64,000 nt of DNA from an uncultured Caulobacterales bacterium (GTDB taxonomy: Bacteria; Pseudomonadota; Alphaproteobacteria; Caulobacterales; Maricaulaceae): the NCBI GenBank assembly GCA_947503715.1, contig CANNER010000003.1, forward strand, positions 248,001 through 312,000, in the 5' to 3' direction. Made by a program: the position numbers and the translations under genes. Shown here one piece after another: positions 16,457-24,549 of the stretch; position 1 is the stretch's first letter; each line of letters opens with the position of its first letter. The notes under the pieces are model-generated. The model saw nothing but the letters and a program-made list of their open reading frames with translations. It had not been told where the DNA came from and did not search any database.

Positions 16457-18003
16457 AGATAGCTCTTCGTCTGGCTCTCATCCAAACCCTCCAGGAAGCC
16501 CTTCGCCTGTTTCAGCAACTCTTCACGGGTCTCACTGTCCATCTTATCCAGATTGCGATAGACCATATTCATGCGAGGGTTGCCGCGTAGCGTGTCTTCA
16601 TTCCGCGCCATGAAATCCCAGTAGAGTGAATTAAACGGGCAGGCATCCTCGCCGATACGCGCCTTTACCTTATATCGGCAATCCTTGCAGTAATCGCTCA
16701 TGCGGTTGATGTAACTCCCGGAGGACGCATAGGGCTTCGACCCCATCATGCCACCATCACCGAACTGGCTCATGCCCAGCGTATTCGGCAACTCCACCCA
16801 TTCAAACGCGTCGAGATAGACCGAGAGATACCACTCATGCACGGCATGCGGGTCCGCGCCGATCAGTAGCGCGAAATTCCCGGTAATCATCAGGCGCTGA
16901 ATATGATGCGCGTAAGCGTGTTCCAGCGTTTGGCCAATCGCGTTGGACAGACAGTTCATCTCCGTCTCGCCCGTCCAATAGAAGTCCGGCAAGGCACGTT
17001 TGGCGTTGAGATGGTTCATCTCAATATAGTCCGGCATCTCCAGCCAATAGAGCCCGCGCACGAATTCGCGCCAGCCGATAATCTGGCGAATATAGCCTTC
17101 CACCGCATTGATTGGCGCGTCGCCCGCGAGATAACGTGTCTCAACAGCACGGCAGATTTCCATCGGCCCGAGCAGACCCGTATTGAGATAGGGCGAGAGG
17201 AGCGAGTGAAACAGAAACGCTTCACCGCCGACCATTGCGTCCTGATAATCGCCAAAATCGACCAATGCCTTCTCAAGGAAATAGTCCAGCGCCTCCAGCG
17301 CGCCGTCCCGCGTCACCGCCCAAAAAAATCCGTCTGCCGAGCCGAGCCGCGTATCAAATTCGGACTTCACCATTACGATGACATCCTGCGTAATCGCGTC
17401 GGGTTGGAACCTTAATTCACCGGGGAAATCCATGTCGCCCTTGGGCGGCTTGCGGTTCTGCTTATCGTAATTCCACTCGCCGCCTTCAGGTTTGTCCCCG
17501 TCCATGAGGAGGCCCGTCTTGCGGCGCATGTCGCGATACCAATATTCCATCCGCGTCTGTTTGCGGCCCGCCGCCCATTCCGCGAATTCTTCCTTGGTCG
17601 CGATGAAACGGTCATCCTGTGTGATAGACACGGGAATGCCGAGATCGTCTTCCCAGCCCTTCACATATTCCAGCACGCGGTAGACGGAAGGTTCGCAAAC
17701 GCGAATTTGGTTGATGTCATGGCGGTCAAGCGCGCGTTTGACCTCGGAGGTGAACTCGCCCGTATTGTCGTCGTCCGTCAGTTCGACATAATCCACAGTC
17801 CAACCCACCTCCCGCAATTCCTTAGCGAAGTGACGCATGGCGGAGAAAAGGAAGATGAGCTTTGTCCGGTGATGGGGAACATGGGTCGCTTCATGCGCGA
17901 CCTCCATCATCAGGACGACGCAGTCCTCGGGCTCTGACGCGGCGAGGCTGGAAAGGTTTTGCGAGAGTTGATCAGCAAAGATGGGGATGAGCGTTTTTGA
18001 CAT
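16453..18003 (-). CDS. Iron-sulfur bacterial cryptochrome/(6-4) photolyase-like protein
   Basis: A 516-residue member of the FeS-BCP/CryB/PhrB class (COG3046), binding FAD and probably a 4Fe-4S cluster. It may repair UV (6-4) photoproducts or act as a light sensor. The C-terminal half shows the cluster-type cysteines in 'CLSNAIGQT', 'SDYCKDCRYKVK' and 'EDACPFNSLYWDF', and the family 'HIQRLMITGNFALL' and 'SKPYASSGSYINRMS' motifs. Relatives often neighbour DUF2256 and an SDR gene, exactly as here on the opposite strand. The start at 18003 gives the usual N-terminus 'LIPIFADQLS'. Confidence 0.92.
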   Translation of the reverse strand: MSKTLIPIFADQLSQNLSSLAASEPEDCVVLMMEVAHEATHVPHHRTKLIFLFSAMRHFAKELREVGWTVDYVELTDDDNTGEFTSEVKRALDRHDINQIRVCEPSVYRVLEYVKGWEDDLGIPVSITQDDRFIATKEEFAEWAAGRKQTRMEYWYRDMRRKTGLLMDGDKPEGGEWNYDKQNRKPPKGDMDFPGELRFQPDAITQDVIVMVKSEFDTRLGSADGFFWAVTRDGALEALDYFLEKALVDFGDYQDAMVGGEAFLFHSLLSPYLNTGLLGPMEICRAVETRYLAGDAPINAVEGYIRQIIGWREFVRGLYWLEMPDYIEMNHLNAKRALPDFYWTGETEMNCLSNAIGQTLEHAYAHHIQRLMITGNFALLIGADPHAVHEWYLSVYLDAFEWVELPNTLGMSQFGDGGMMGSKPYASSGSYINRMSDYCKDCRYKVKARIGEDACPFNSLYWDFMARNEDTLRGNPRMNMVYRNLDKMDSETREELLKQAKGFLEGLDESQTKSYL

Positions 18004-18051
18004 GTGGTTAATACGGGTGGGGCGTGGAGAAGGTCTAAATTTAAATAAGCC

Positions 18052-18178
18052 GTCACACCGTCACGGCCCGCAGGGACGTCCGGTGCCCATGCCGAGATTT
18101 TTGCGTAACGCTCGAATTTTGATGACGATGCCATCATCACGGCATGGGCACCCGACGACTGCGCCGCGACGGTGTGAC
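18052..18178. repeat. Long imperfect inverted repeat in a divergent promoter region
   Basis: The left arm 18052-18094 and right arm 18140-18178 pair through GTCACACCGTC/GACGGTGTGAC (11 bp) and GGTGCCCATGCC/GGCATGGGCACC (12 bp), with a partly matched middle. The 45-nt spacer is AT-rich. The element sits between the photolyase gene and DUF2256. It could be a mobile palindromic element or a structured control region. Confidence 0.85.
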
Positions 18179-18195
18179 ATAACTTATAAACCCCG

Positions 18196-18213
18196 CTTCC
18201 CCTCGAGGGGAAG
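18196..18213. promoter_or_regulatory. Perfect 18-bp palindrome upstream of DUF2256
   Basis: CTTCCCCTCGAGGGGAAG is fully self-complementary and ends 39 nt before the DUF2256 start. A dimeric repressor or activator could bind it, or the transcript could fold into a hairpin. The regulator is unknown. Confidence 0.4.
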
Positions 18214-18252
18214 GAATTACAAACGCTTTCTCCCCTCACCCGTAACCACTGC

Positions 18253-18399
18253 ATGGCCCACAAGAAACTCAACCTCCCCACCAAAATGTGCCCCTTCTGC
18301 GAGCGACCTTTTGCGTGGCGGAAGAAATGGGAGCGGGATTGGGACAATGTTATTTATTGCAGCAAACGCTGCCAGCGCGAGAGCAAGGCGAAATCATGA
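18253..18399 (+). CDS. DUF2256 zinc-ribbon-like small protein
   Basis: A 48-residue Cys-rich protein that is easy to miss. It has '[16 protein letters not shown]' followed by 'YCSKRCQ', two CxxC-like knuckles that should bind one zinc, and a Lys-rich ending. The pattern is that of DUF2256, whose members are small, of unknown function, and repeatedly found next to cryptochrome/photolyase genes. It starts at the ATG at 18253, and its final TGA overlaps the ATG of the SDR gene (ATGA). It is probably co-transcribed with the SDR gene and divergent from the photolyase. Confidence 0.85.
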   Translation: MAHKKLNLPTKMCPFCERPFAWRKKWERDWDNVIYCSKRCQRESKAKS

Positions 18400-19136
18400 A
18401 GTTTGAAAGTTTTGGACAGAACTTACGCGTCGCCATCGTCGGCGCATCCGGCGGAATTGGCGCGGCGATGGTGAACGAACTTGTGAACAGTCCACAGGTC
18501 GTAAGAATCCACGCGCTTTCGCGATCAGGCCGCAGCCACCCGTCGCCCAAAGTCGCGAACCTGACATTTGATTTCACGGATGAGGACAGCCTCATCGCGG
18601 CGGCTCAAGCCTTGGAAGAAGTCAAACCGCTCGACATGGTTATCGTCGCCACGGGTCTTTTGCAGGGCGAAGGGATCTCTCCTGAGAAGAACCTCCGCTC
18701 TCTCTCTTTTGACGGCTTCGCCAAGAGTTTCGAAATCAACACAATTGGGCCCGCTATGACGGCGAAATATCTCGTGCCCCTCCTCCGCCGCGATGCGAAG
18801 GCCGTCTTCGCCGCGCTCTCCGCACGCGTGGGCAGTGTGACGGATAATCGTCTTGGCGGCTGGTATGCGTATCGATCATCGAAAGCCGCGCTGAACATGG
18901 TTTTGCGAACGTTGGCTATTGAGACAAACCGTCGTTTTTCTGACCAACTGATTATCGGGTTACATCCCGGCACAGTCGACACGGACTTGTCCAAACCCTT
19001 TCAGGGCAATGTGCCGGAAGGCAAACTCTTCACCCCTGAATTTTCAGCGGAGAAATTGCTGTCTGTAATCGATGGCGTGGGGCCAAAAGACAGCGGCAAT
19101 CTATTCGACTGGGCCGGCAAGCAAATCGTCTTCTGA
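18396..19136 (+). CDS. Short-chain dehydrogenase/reductase, CsgA/C-factor-like
   Basis: A 246-residue Rossmann-fold SDR. The cofactor loop is '[13 protein letters not shown]' (residues 13-25), and the catalytic Tyr-x3-Lys is in '[13 protein letters not shown]', preceded by the Ser block '[13 protein letters not shown]'. '[14 protein letters not shown]' is typical of the C-factor/sniffer subgroup. The substrate is unknown. The frame is open further upstream, but the ATG at 18396, overlapping the DUF2256 stop, gives the normal N-terminus. Together with DUF2256 and the photolyase it forms a light/UV-linked gene group. Its 3' end overlaps hda by 36 nt in convergent orientation. Confidence 0.88.
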   Translation: MKFESFGQNLRVAIVGASGGIGAAMVNELVNSPQVVRIHALSRSGRSHPSPKVANLTFDFTDEDSLIAAAQALEEVKPLDMVIVATGLLQGEGISPEKNLRSLSFDGFAKSFEINTIGPAMTAKYLVPLLRRDAKAVFAALSARVGSVTDNRLGGWYAYRSSKAALNMVLRTLAIETNRRFSDQLIIGLHPGTVDTDLSKPFQGNVPEGKLFTPEFSAEKLLSVIDGVGPKDSGNLFDWAGKQIVF

Positions 19137-19727
19137 TCGCTGTTTCAGATATTTCGAGACATAGGATTTGGTCAAATCCGCCTTTGTCGATCCGGCGGCA
19201 ATATCCAAATCGTGAACAAGTGCCCGCAGAGCATCTACGGAGCGTTCCGTATTTTTAAGAATAAAGACGACGACATCCGCCCCGACGCTACGACCGGCCT
19301 GTGCGAACAATTCGCGTAAAATCGGCTCCAGCGTCGCTTCATCATGTTCCGATAAGGTAATGGTCGGCGTCGCATTCAAACGGGACCGCAAATCCGGCAG
19401 ACTGACGGCCCAGTCCATCGGCGGAAGATGGCTGGCTAGCACCAATCCCGCGCTCTCCCCCGCAAGAGCGCGGTTATAGGCGTCAAACAAAGAGACCTCA
19501 TCCAGCCAATGCGCGTCATCTAAGAACTCACCCTGATATTTCGCACGCCAAGCCTCACCTAAATGCGTTTTGCCGGAACCGCTGGGCCCGAGCAGAAGCA
19601 GCACCGGACTGCTCCACCGCTCCCGCGCGCGCAGCATGTTGACGGCCGCGACATTGCCCGGCGAGACGTGGAAATTCGAAAAACTCGGCTGCGGTGTCGG
19701 CCGCAAGTTTAAGGGAATTTGTTTCAT
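19101..19727 (-). CDS. hda: DnaA-related regulatory ATPase Hda/HdaA
   Basis: Hda binds the DNA-loaded beta clamp and stimulates DnaA-ATP hydrolysis, preventing re-initiation of replication. The product is 208 residues with a short N-terminal clamp-binding stretch 'KQIPLNLRPTPQPSF', then Walker A 'LLGPSGSGKTHL'. A Walker B-like 'FLDDAHWL' follows, with an AAA+ lid region at the end. It lacks DnaA domain IV, as expected. The ATG at 19727 is chosen because the sequence upstream of it is the end of the DUF2066 gene. It follows that gene by 4 nt, so they form an operon. Confidence 0.9.
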   Translation of the reverse strand: MKQIPLNLRPTPQPSFSNFHVSPGNVAAVNMLRARERWSSPVLLLLGPSGSGKTHLGEAWRAKYQGEFLDDAHWLDEVSLFDAYNRALAGESAGLVLASHLPPMDWAVSLPDLRSRLNATPTITLSEHDEATLEPILRELFAQAGRSVGADVVVFILKNTERSVDALRALVHDLDIAAGSTKADLTKSYVSKYLKQRSEDDLLAGPVE

Positions 19728-19731
19728 CGGC

Positions 19732-20721
19732 CTAGGACCGTTTGAAAACGAGCCCAAGCTGCGGATCGCGTTGAACTGTAACGCCTTTGAACCGAAGTTC
19801 ATTCGCAAGACGATCAAGATCGCCGCCATAGGAAATCGTCATTAATGCGCCATCGCTGGACAGGGCATCCAAGCGTGCGCCGCTAATCTGTGCGGATGTA
19901 TTGATGGCTTCCTGTAGGGCGAGCCAACTGGCGTGGTTGTTGTAGAGGACGGACACGGTCGTCGTGATCATTTCATCGGCGACGATGGCAGACGCCTGTT
20001 TCCAATCCGCTTCCAAACGTTCAACCAAACGGTCAGCAAAGCCAGTCGGATCACTCGGATTGGAGATATAGTAAGTCTGACGGTCACCCGTATCCGTCGC
20101 CACATCTAAAACTGTGCCGGTGGGCTCAACGATCAGGACCTGCGTTAGACCGTATTTCGCGGCCAAGCCCGCCAGTTCCGTATCAGACGTCCCGACAAAG
20201 CTGTCTTCCGCATTGGCAGCACGGAGCGGAGTTAAGGCGTGGGAAAGACGCGGATCGGCAAAAGCATTCTGTAGAGTCGAAGCGCCGGAAGAGCCGCGCA
20301 AACCGCCATCCTTCACGACGACCAAACGCTCCCGCGCCTGCGAACTGACGAGGGTCAGATTATTCTCGCGCAGAAATTGCTGCACCTGTGACGGGTTAAA
20401 GGCGACGGCGATTTCGCCGAGATAGCGATTGGCCGAGCGTTTCTCCTTGCCCGGTTCCAAGGCCCGAATCATTCGCGCGACGAGTTCTGGGGTGAGTTCC
20501 GGCAGCGGATTGCTCTGGCGCTCGCTTTCCAGTGTTAGGCGGTCAAAGAGTTGCTCCGCCGCGACCAACTGTCCATCGCGCATGGCGATGGTCTGGGCCT
20601 CAATGGCGGTGCGCGCCGTGGCATCGACTTGAACACCTGCAACGGTGAACGGGTCAGCGGCCAAAGCTGTGGCTGAGGAAAGCGACATTGCGGCGAAAAC
20701 TATGCTCAAAAAACGTTTCAT
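19732..20721 (-). CDS. DUF2066 periplasmic protein
   Basis: A 329-residue protein of the DUF2066 family, function unknown. A signal peptide (about 1-22, ending 'ATALAA') indicates export. The visible family features are the N-terminal 'GVQVDATARTAIEAQTIAM' segment, 'YLGEIAVAFNPSQVQQFLRENN', and a long mixed alpha/beta C-terminus. Homologues commonly precede hda in alphaproteobacteria, and the same arrangement is seen here with a 4-nt gap. The ATG at 20721 begins the signal peptide; a longer frame to 20757 would add residues before it. It is divergent from purM. Confidence 0.85.
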   Translation of the reverse strand: MKRFLSIVFAAMSLSSATALAADPFTVAGVQVDATARTAIEAQTIAMRDGQLVAAEQLFDRLTLESERQSNPLPELTPELVARMIRALEPGKEKRSANRYLGEIAVAFNPSQVQQFLRENNLTLVSSQARERLVVVKDGGLRGSSGASTLQNAFADPRLSHALTPLRAANAEDSFVGTSDTELAGLAAKYGLTQVLIVEPTGTVLDVATDTGDRQTYYISNPSDPTGFADRLVERLEADWKQASAIVADEMITTTVSVLYNNHASWLALQEAINTSAQISGARLDALSSDGALMTISYGGDLDRLANELRFKGVTVQRDPQLGLVFKRS

Positions 20722-20877
20722 AGCGGAGTCGATAGCGCAGACCTTGTAAAACGCCAATAGCTCTTCACCAGATATGATGTCTTCTCACACCTTTCTCACA
20801 GCGCCATCTTGCGCCAATGCGGACAAAATGGTCCAAGCGCGACACTTACAACCAAAATCCTGCACAGGACTGTTCAC

Positions 20878-21909
20878 ATGTCGGACGAAAAAGGCCTTTC
20901 TTACGAAGACGCGGGCGTCTCCATTGACGCTGGCGATGCACTCGTGGACCGCATTAAGCCGATGGTAAAGTCCACGCGGCGGTCCGGCGCGGACGGTACG
21001 ATTGGCGGATTTGGCGGCGCATTTGATTTGAAGGCGGCGGGGTTCAGCGACCCTATACTGATTTCCGGTACAGATGGTGTCGGGACGAAGTTGCGCATTG
21101 CGATTGATACGGGACGTCTGACGACAGTCGGGATCGACCTCGTCGCGATGTGCGCGAATGATGTACTGGCCAATGGCGCGGAACCGCTCTTCTTTCTCGA
21201 TTACTATGCCACCGGAAAATTGACGCCGAATAACGCAGCGGATGTAGTTTCCGGCATTGCGGAGGGGTGTCGTCAGGCGGGCTGCGCACTGGTCGGCGGC
21301 GAAACGGCGGAAATGCCGGGCATGTATGAAGGCGATGATTTTGACCTCGCCGGTTTTGTCGTAGGTGCCGTTGAACGCGACGGGATGCTGCCGCGTCATG
21401 ACCAAATGGATGGGGGCGATATGTTGATCGGCTTGGAAAGCTCCGGCCCGCATTCCAATGGTTATTCCCTCATCCGCAAAATCGTCGAGCGCTCCGGTCT
21501 GTCCTGGGATGATAAAGCGCCCTTTGCGGACCAACCGCTGGCCGAAGCGCTGCTGACCCCTACAAAACTATACATCAAACCCTTGCTTCCCCTCATCCGC
21601 GACAATCTGCTCTCAGGTCTCGCGCATATTACGGGCGGTGGATTGACCGATAACACGCCGCGCATGCTGCCGGACGGGTTGGAACCCGAATTCGACTTTA
21701 ACGCATGGAACCGTCCCGCTGTGTTCAAATGGCTACAAGAAACGGGCGGCGTCGCGGAAGACGAAATGCGGAGGGCATTTAACTGCGGTATCGGCATGGT
21801 TCTCTGCGTGCGCCCCGAGAACATGCCCGAAGTCCTGACGCGACTGGAGGCTGCCGGCGAACCCGCTCACGTCATAGGACAGCTCAAACGTGTCCCGACC
21901 TGTGCTTAA
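20878..21909 (+). CDS. purM: Phosphoribosylformylglycinamidine cyclo-ligase (AIR synthetase)
   Basis: Catalyses the ATP-dependent ring closure of FGAM to aminoimidazole ribonucleotide, step five of purine synthesis. The product is 343 residues, the usual length. Recognisable blocks are '[12 protein letters not shown]', '[13 protein letters not shown]', '[23 protein letters not shown]', '[13 protein letters not shown]' and '[14 protein letters not shown]'. I use the ATG at 20878 because residues upstream in the open frame do not match the family. It is followed by purN, overlapping by 20 nt, the common purMN pair. Confidence 0.98.
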   Translation: MSDEKGLSYEDAGVSIDAGDALVDRIKPMVKSTRRSGADGTIGGFGGAFDLKAAGFSDPILISGTDGVGTKLRIAIDTGRLTTVGIDLVAMCANDVLANGAEPLFFLDYYATGKLTPNNAADVVSGIAEGCRQAGCALVGGETAEMPGMYEGDDFDLAGFVVGAVERDGMLPRHDQMDGGDMLIGLESSGPHSNGYSLIRKIVERSGLSWDDKAPFADQPLAEALLTPTKLYIKPLLPLIRDNLLSGLAHITGGGLTDNTPRMLPDGLEPEFDFNAWNRPAVFKWLQETGGVAEDEMRRAFNCGIGMVLCVRPENMPEVLTRLEAAGEPAHVIGQLKRVPTCA

Positions 21910-22477
21910 AAAACGGGTTGCTATCCTGATTTCAGGGCGGGGCTCGAACATGTTGGCCTTGATTGAGGCGGCAAAAGCCCCGAATTATCCGGCGGATATT
22001 CAGTTGGTGATTTCCAATCGGCCAAAGGCCGGCGGATTGAAGCTGGCGAAAGATCATGGCGTCAAGGCCCTCTCTATCGACCATAACGTGTTCGCCACCC
22101 GGGCCGCTTTCGAGGTAGAACTTGACAGAACTCTACAAGAAAACGAGATCGAATTCATTGTCTGCGCAGGTTTTATGCGCGTGCTGGGTGCCGCGTTTGT
22201 TTGCAAATGGACGGGACGATTGATCAATATCCACCCGTCCCTCCTGCCGAAATATAAAGGCCTGAACACGCATCAACGCGCGCTCGACGCTGGGGATACA
22301 CATCATGGCTGCACCGTGCATTGGGTCAGTGAAGGTGTCGATGAAGGCGATATTATTGCCCAAAGTGACCTAATTATTAAGTCAAATGAAACGCCTGATG
22401 ATTTATCCAAACGCGTCCAACAGTTGGAACATAGCCTCTATCCAAGAGCGCTGCGTCAAGCCTTAGGTTTTGATTAA
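21890..22477 (+). CDS. purN: Phosphoribosylglycinamide formyltransferase
   Basis: Transfers a formyl group from 10-formyl-THF to GAR in purine synthesis. The 195-residue product has the N-terminal phosphate loop '[18 protein letters not shown]'. The catalytic region contains '[13 protein letters not shown]', '[22 protein letters not shown]' with Asn and His, and '[18 protein letters not shown]' with the conserved Asp. The start is a GTG at 21890 inside the end of purM, a 20-nt overlap that suggests translational coupling. Confidence 0.97.
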   Translation: MSRPVLKKRVAILISGRGSNMLALIEAAKAPNYPADIQLVISNRPKAGGLKLAKDHGVKALSIDHNVFATRAAFEVELDRTLQENEIEFIVCAGFMRVLGAAFVCKWTGRLINIHPSLLPKYKGLNTHQRALDAGDTHHGCTVHWVSEGVDEGDIIAQSDLIIKSNETPDDLSKRVQQLEHSLYPRALRQALGFD

Positions 22478-22604
22478 CCCTGTTGCGATGTTAGCCCCGC
22501 GTTAACCCCATCTCGAAAGCTCTTCCTCACTTCCACTCTGTAAAACCCAGTCAATGGGGCGGATTGAATCCGCTCTGTGTGGGAACAAACTGGAATTTGG
22601 GATT

Positions 22605-23960
22605 ATGTTAAACACGATAAGACGAATATCGCTTTCAAAGCGTTATCGCGACGACGAAAAGGGCAATGTGTCCTTGATGTTCGCCGTCAGCGCAGTTGCG
22701 GTTATCGGTTGCATGGGTGCGGCAATGGATTTCTCGACGCTCAGCAACGCCAAACACCAAAGTCAATCCATTGCGGATCAACTGGCGCTCGCAGCCGCAA
22801 TCTACGTCAAAGATAATGATACGCCGCCAACGGATAAAAATGAGGGCTACACGCAAGGAGATCATACAGCGGCAGACCTAGGCTTTGCGTATAAAGGTTG
22901 GGTCGAGGGCGGTGCTTCCAATGTGAATGTCAACGTCAATTATGATGACAGGGTCAAAGAAGCGACTGTCACAGTGACGGGGAAAACAGTCCCGACTTTC
23001 ATGCAGGTCTTGGGTAAACATGATATGTCGTTTAAGGCGACATCGACAGTGTCTTATCTTCAGGTCGACGAGATGCAGCCAGCTTCCGTTGTAATGGTGT
23101 TGGACAATTCAGGATCGATGCGATGGGATAGTCGAAAACTTCTGGCAGGAAATGTGCGCGTACCCAATCCAACTGCGAGAATTGACCAGCTCAAAACATC
23201 AGTCACAAAATTTCGCACAGATTTGAAAGCGCGTATTGGAGACCAGAAAAAAAATGATGGTCACCGTGTTCTGCGTACGGGTATTCTGCCATATAATTCC
23301 GAAATTATTGCGAGAGATAATGATAAAGACCGCAGAATGGCTTGGGGTTTTGGTGGTGTCAGTAATTCTTTCATAAATGAAATGTCCGCAGAGGGCGGAA
23401 CCAACTCAAACCCTCCTATGAAGGAAGCTACAGTCTGGTTGGAGGGCGAAGACGCAAAACACCGCAAAGAAGCGAATGATCACGATGAAGCCTATCGCGA
23501 GCCTATTAAATTCGTCGTTTTTATGACAGATGGACAAAATTCTACGGGCGATTACGATTTTATTGCGGACAACTCCACAGGTATTTATTGGAAATTGGTT
23601 GATGGAGAATGGGTCGGCACACGAAATTGGTGGGCTGTCTATTACGGATATGATGAGGGCTATTTAAAACTCGCTTCTGATCGTCAAACTCTTGAATCCT
23701 GCAATGAAATGAAGACCAAGGATGTAAAAATTTTCACAGTTGGATTTGGCCTCGAAGTTGGAAAATACTACGACCCGGAATTTCCGAACGATCCTGCAGA
23801 AGTAACGCAAGCTACGCGATCGTCAGCTCTAAGCCTTCTTTCACAATGTGCATCCAAGCCTGAAAACGTCATTATCGTGGGTGAAGGTGACTCACTCCAA
23901 GGCGCATTTGACCAAATTCAGAATGCGGTTGTTAAAGAACTCATCCGAATCAAATCTTAG
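22605..23960 (+). CDS. TadG-like pilus protein with a von Willebrand A domain
   Basis: A 451-residue protein with an N-terminal membrane anchor after a charged 'YRDDEKGNVSLMFAV' start, as in TadE/TadG pseudopilin-like proteins (PF13400 region). It carries a vWA domain whose metal site 'VLDNSGSM' has the DxSxS pattern, and 'FVVFMTDGQNSTG' later. It would face the periplasm and bind a partner through the vWA domain. No other tad genes are in the window, so it is an isolated copy. The ATG at 22605 starts just before the anchor; an earlier in-frame ATG at 22554 is possible. The distal half is richer in AT than its neighbours. Confidence 0.8.
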   Translation: MLNTIRRISLSKRYRDDEKGNVSLMFAVSAVAVIGCMGAAMDFSTLSNAKHQSQSIADQLALAAAIYVKDNDTPPTDKNEGYTQGDHTAADLGFAYKGWVEGGASNVNVNVNYDDRVKEATVTVTGKTVPTFMQVLGKHDMSFKATSTVSYLQVDEMQPASVVMVLDNSGSMRWDSRKLLAGNVRVPNPTARIDQLKTSVTKFRTDLKARIGDQKKNDGHRVLRTGILPYNSEIIARDNDKDRRMAWGFGGVSNSFINEMSAEGGTNSNPPMKEATVWLEGEDAKHRKEANDHDEAYREPIKFVVFMTDGQNSTGDYDFIADNSTGIYWKLVDGEWVGTRNWWAVYYGYDEGYLKLASDRQTLESCNEMKTKDVKIFTVGFGLEVGKYYDPEFPNDPAEVTQATRSSALSLLSQCASKPENVIIVGEGDSLQGAFDQIQNAVVKELIRIKS

Positions 23961-23989
23961 GCACAGTCCTATTTTCAAACAAAGAAAAA

Positions 23990-24017
23990 GGCCGGGTCTC
24001 GCGACCCGGCCTTTTTT
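23990..24017. terminator. Bidirectional rho-independent terminator
   Basis: An 8-bp perfect stem GGCCGGGT/ACCCGGCC with a 6-nt loop is flanked by an A-run on the left and six T on the right. It serves both the TadG-like gene (plus) and ndk (minus), which converge here. Confidence 0.92.
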
Positions 24018-24039
24018 GATTCCTAAATCAGCTGAAAAA

Positions 24040-24462
24040 CTAACCAACAATTTCATCGTCTGTGAAGAAGAATTTGATTTCTTCTGCGGCTGTTTCAGGT
24101 GCGTCGGACCCGTGAACCGTATTGGCGTCAATAGACTCAGCGAACTCAGCGCGGATTGTTCCCGCATCAGCATCCGCCGGGTTTGTAGCACCCATCACGT
24201 CGCGGTAAGCTTTGATGGCGTTTTCGCCTTCGAGGACCTGCACGACAACCGGACCGGACATCATGAATTCGACGAGGTCGTTATAGAAGGGACGCTCTTT
24301 ATGCACGGCGTAGAAACCGCCCGCTTGCTCTTTTGAAAGACGCAGACGCTTTTGCGCGATGATGCGCAGGCCCGCCTCCTCGATCTTGGCGTTGACCTTG
24401 CCCGTGATATTACGCTTCGTCGCGTCAGGCTTGATGATGGAGAATGTACGTTGAACAGCCAT
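24040..24462 (-). CDS. ndk: Nucleoside diphosphate kinase
   Basis: Equilibrates NTP and dNTP pools by phosphate transfer through a phosphohistidine. The 140-residue length is standard. The active-site His is His117 in '[12 protein letters not shown]', and the N-terminal '[13 protein letters not shown]' and '[19 protein letters not shown]' blocks are canonical. It converges on the TadG-like gene, with a shared terminator between them, and is divergent from the ABC-F gene. Confidence 0.98.
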   Translation of the reverse strand: MAVQRTFSIIKPDATKRNITGKVNAKIEEAGLRIIAQKRLRLSKEQAGGFYAVHKERPFYNDLVEFMMSGPVVVQVLEGENAIKAYRDVMGATNPADADAGTIRAEFAESIDANTVHGSDAPETAAEEIKFFFTDDEIVG

Positions 24463-24549
24463 GTTGAGGCTCCTTTAATGGGTATAATCAATTTGCCGCG
24501 CCCTTAATGCGGGCTTGCATCGGTGTAAAGGCGCGATAGGAGTGCGGGC

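Noticed and set aside
18288-18395. Extended N-terminus for the SDR protein
   Set aside because: The upstream frame overlaps the well-supported DUF2256 gene and lacks SDR features; the ATG at 18396 gives the normal start.
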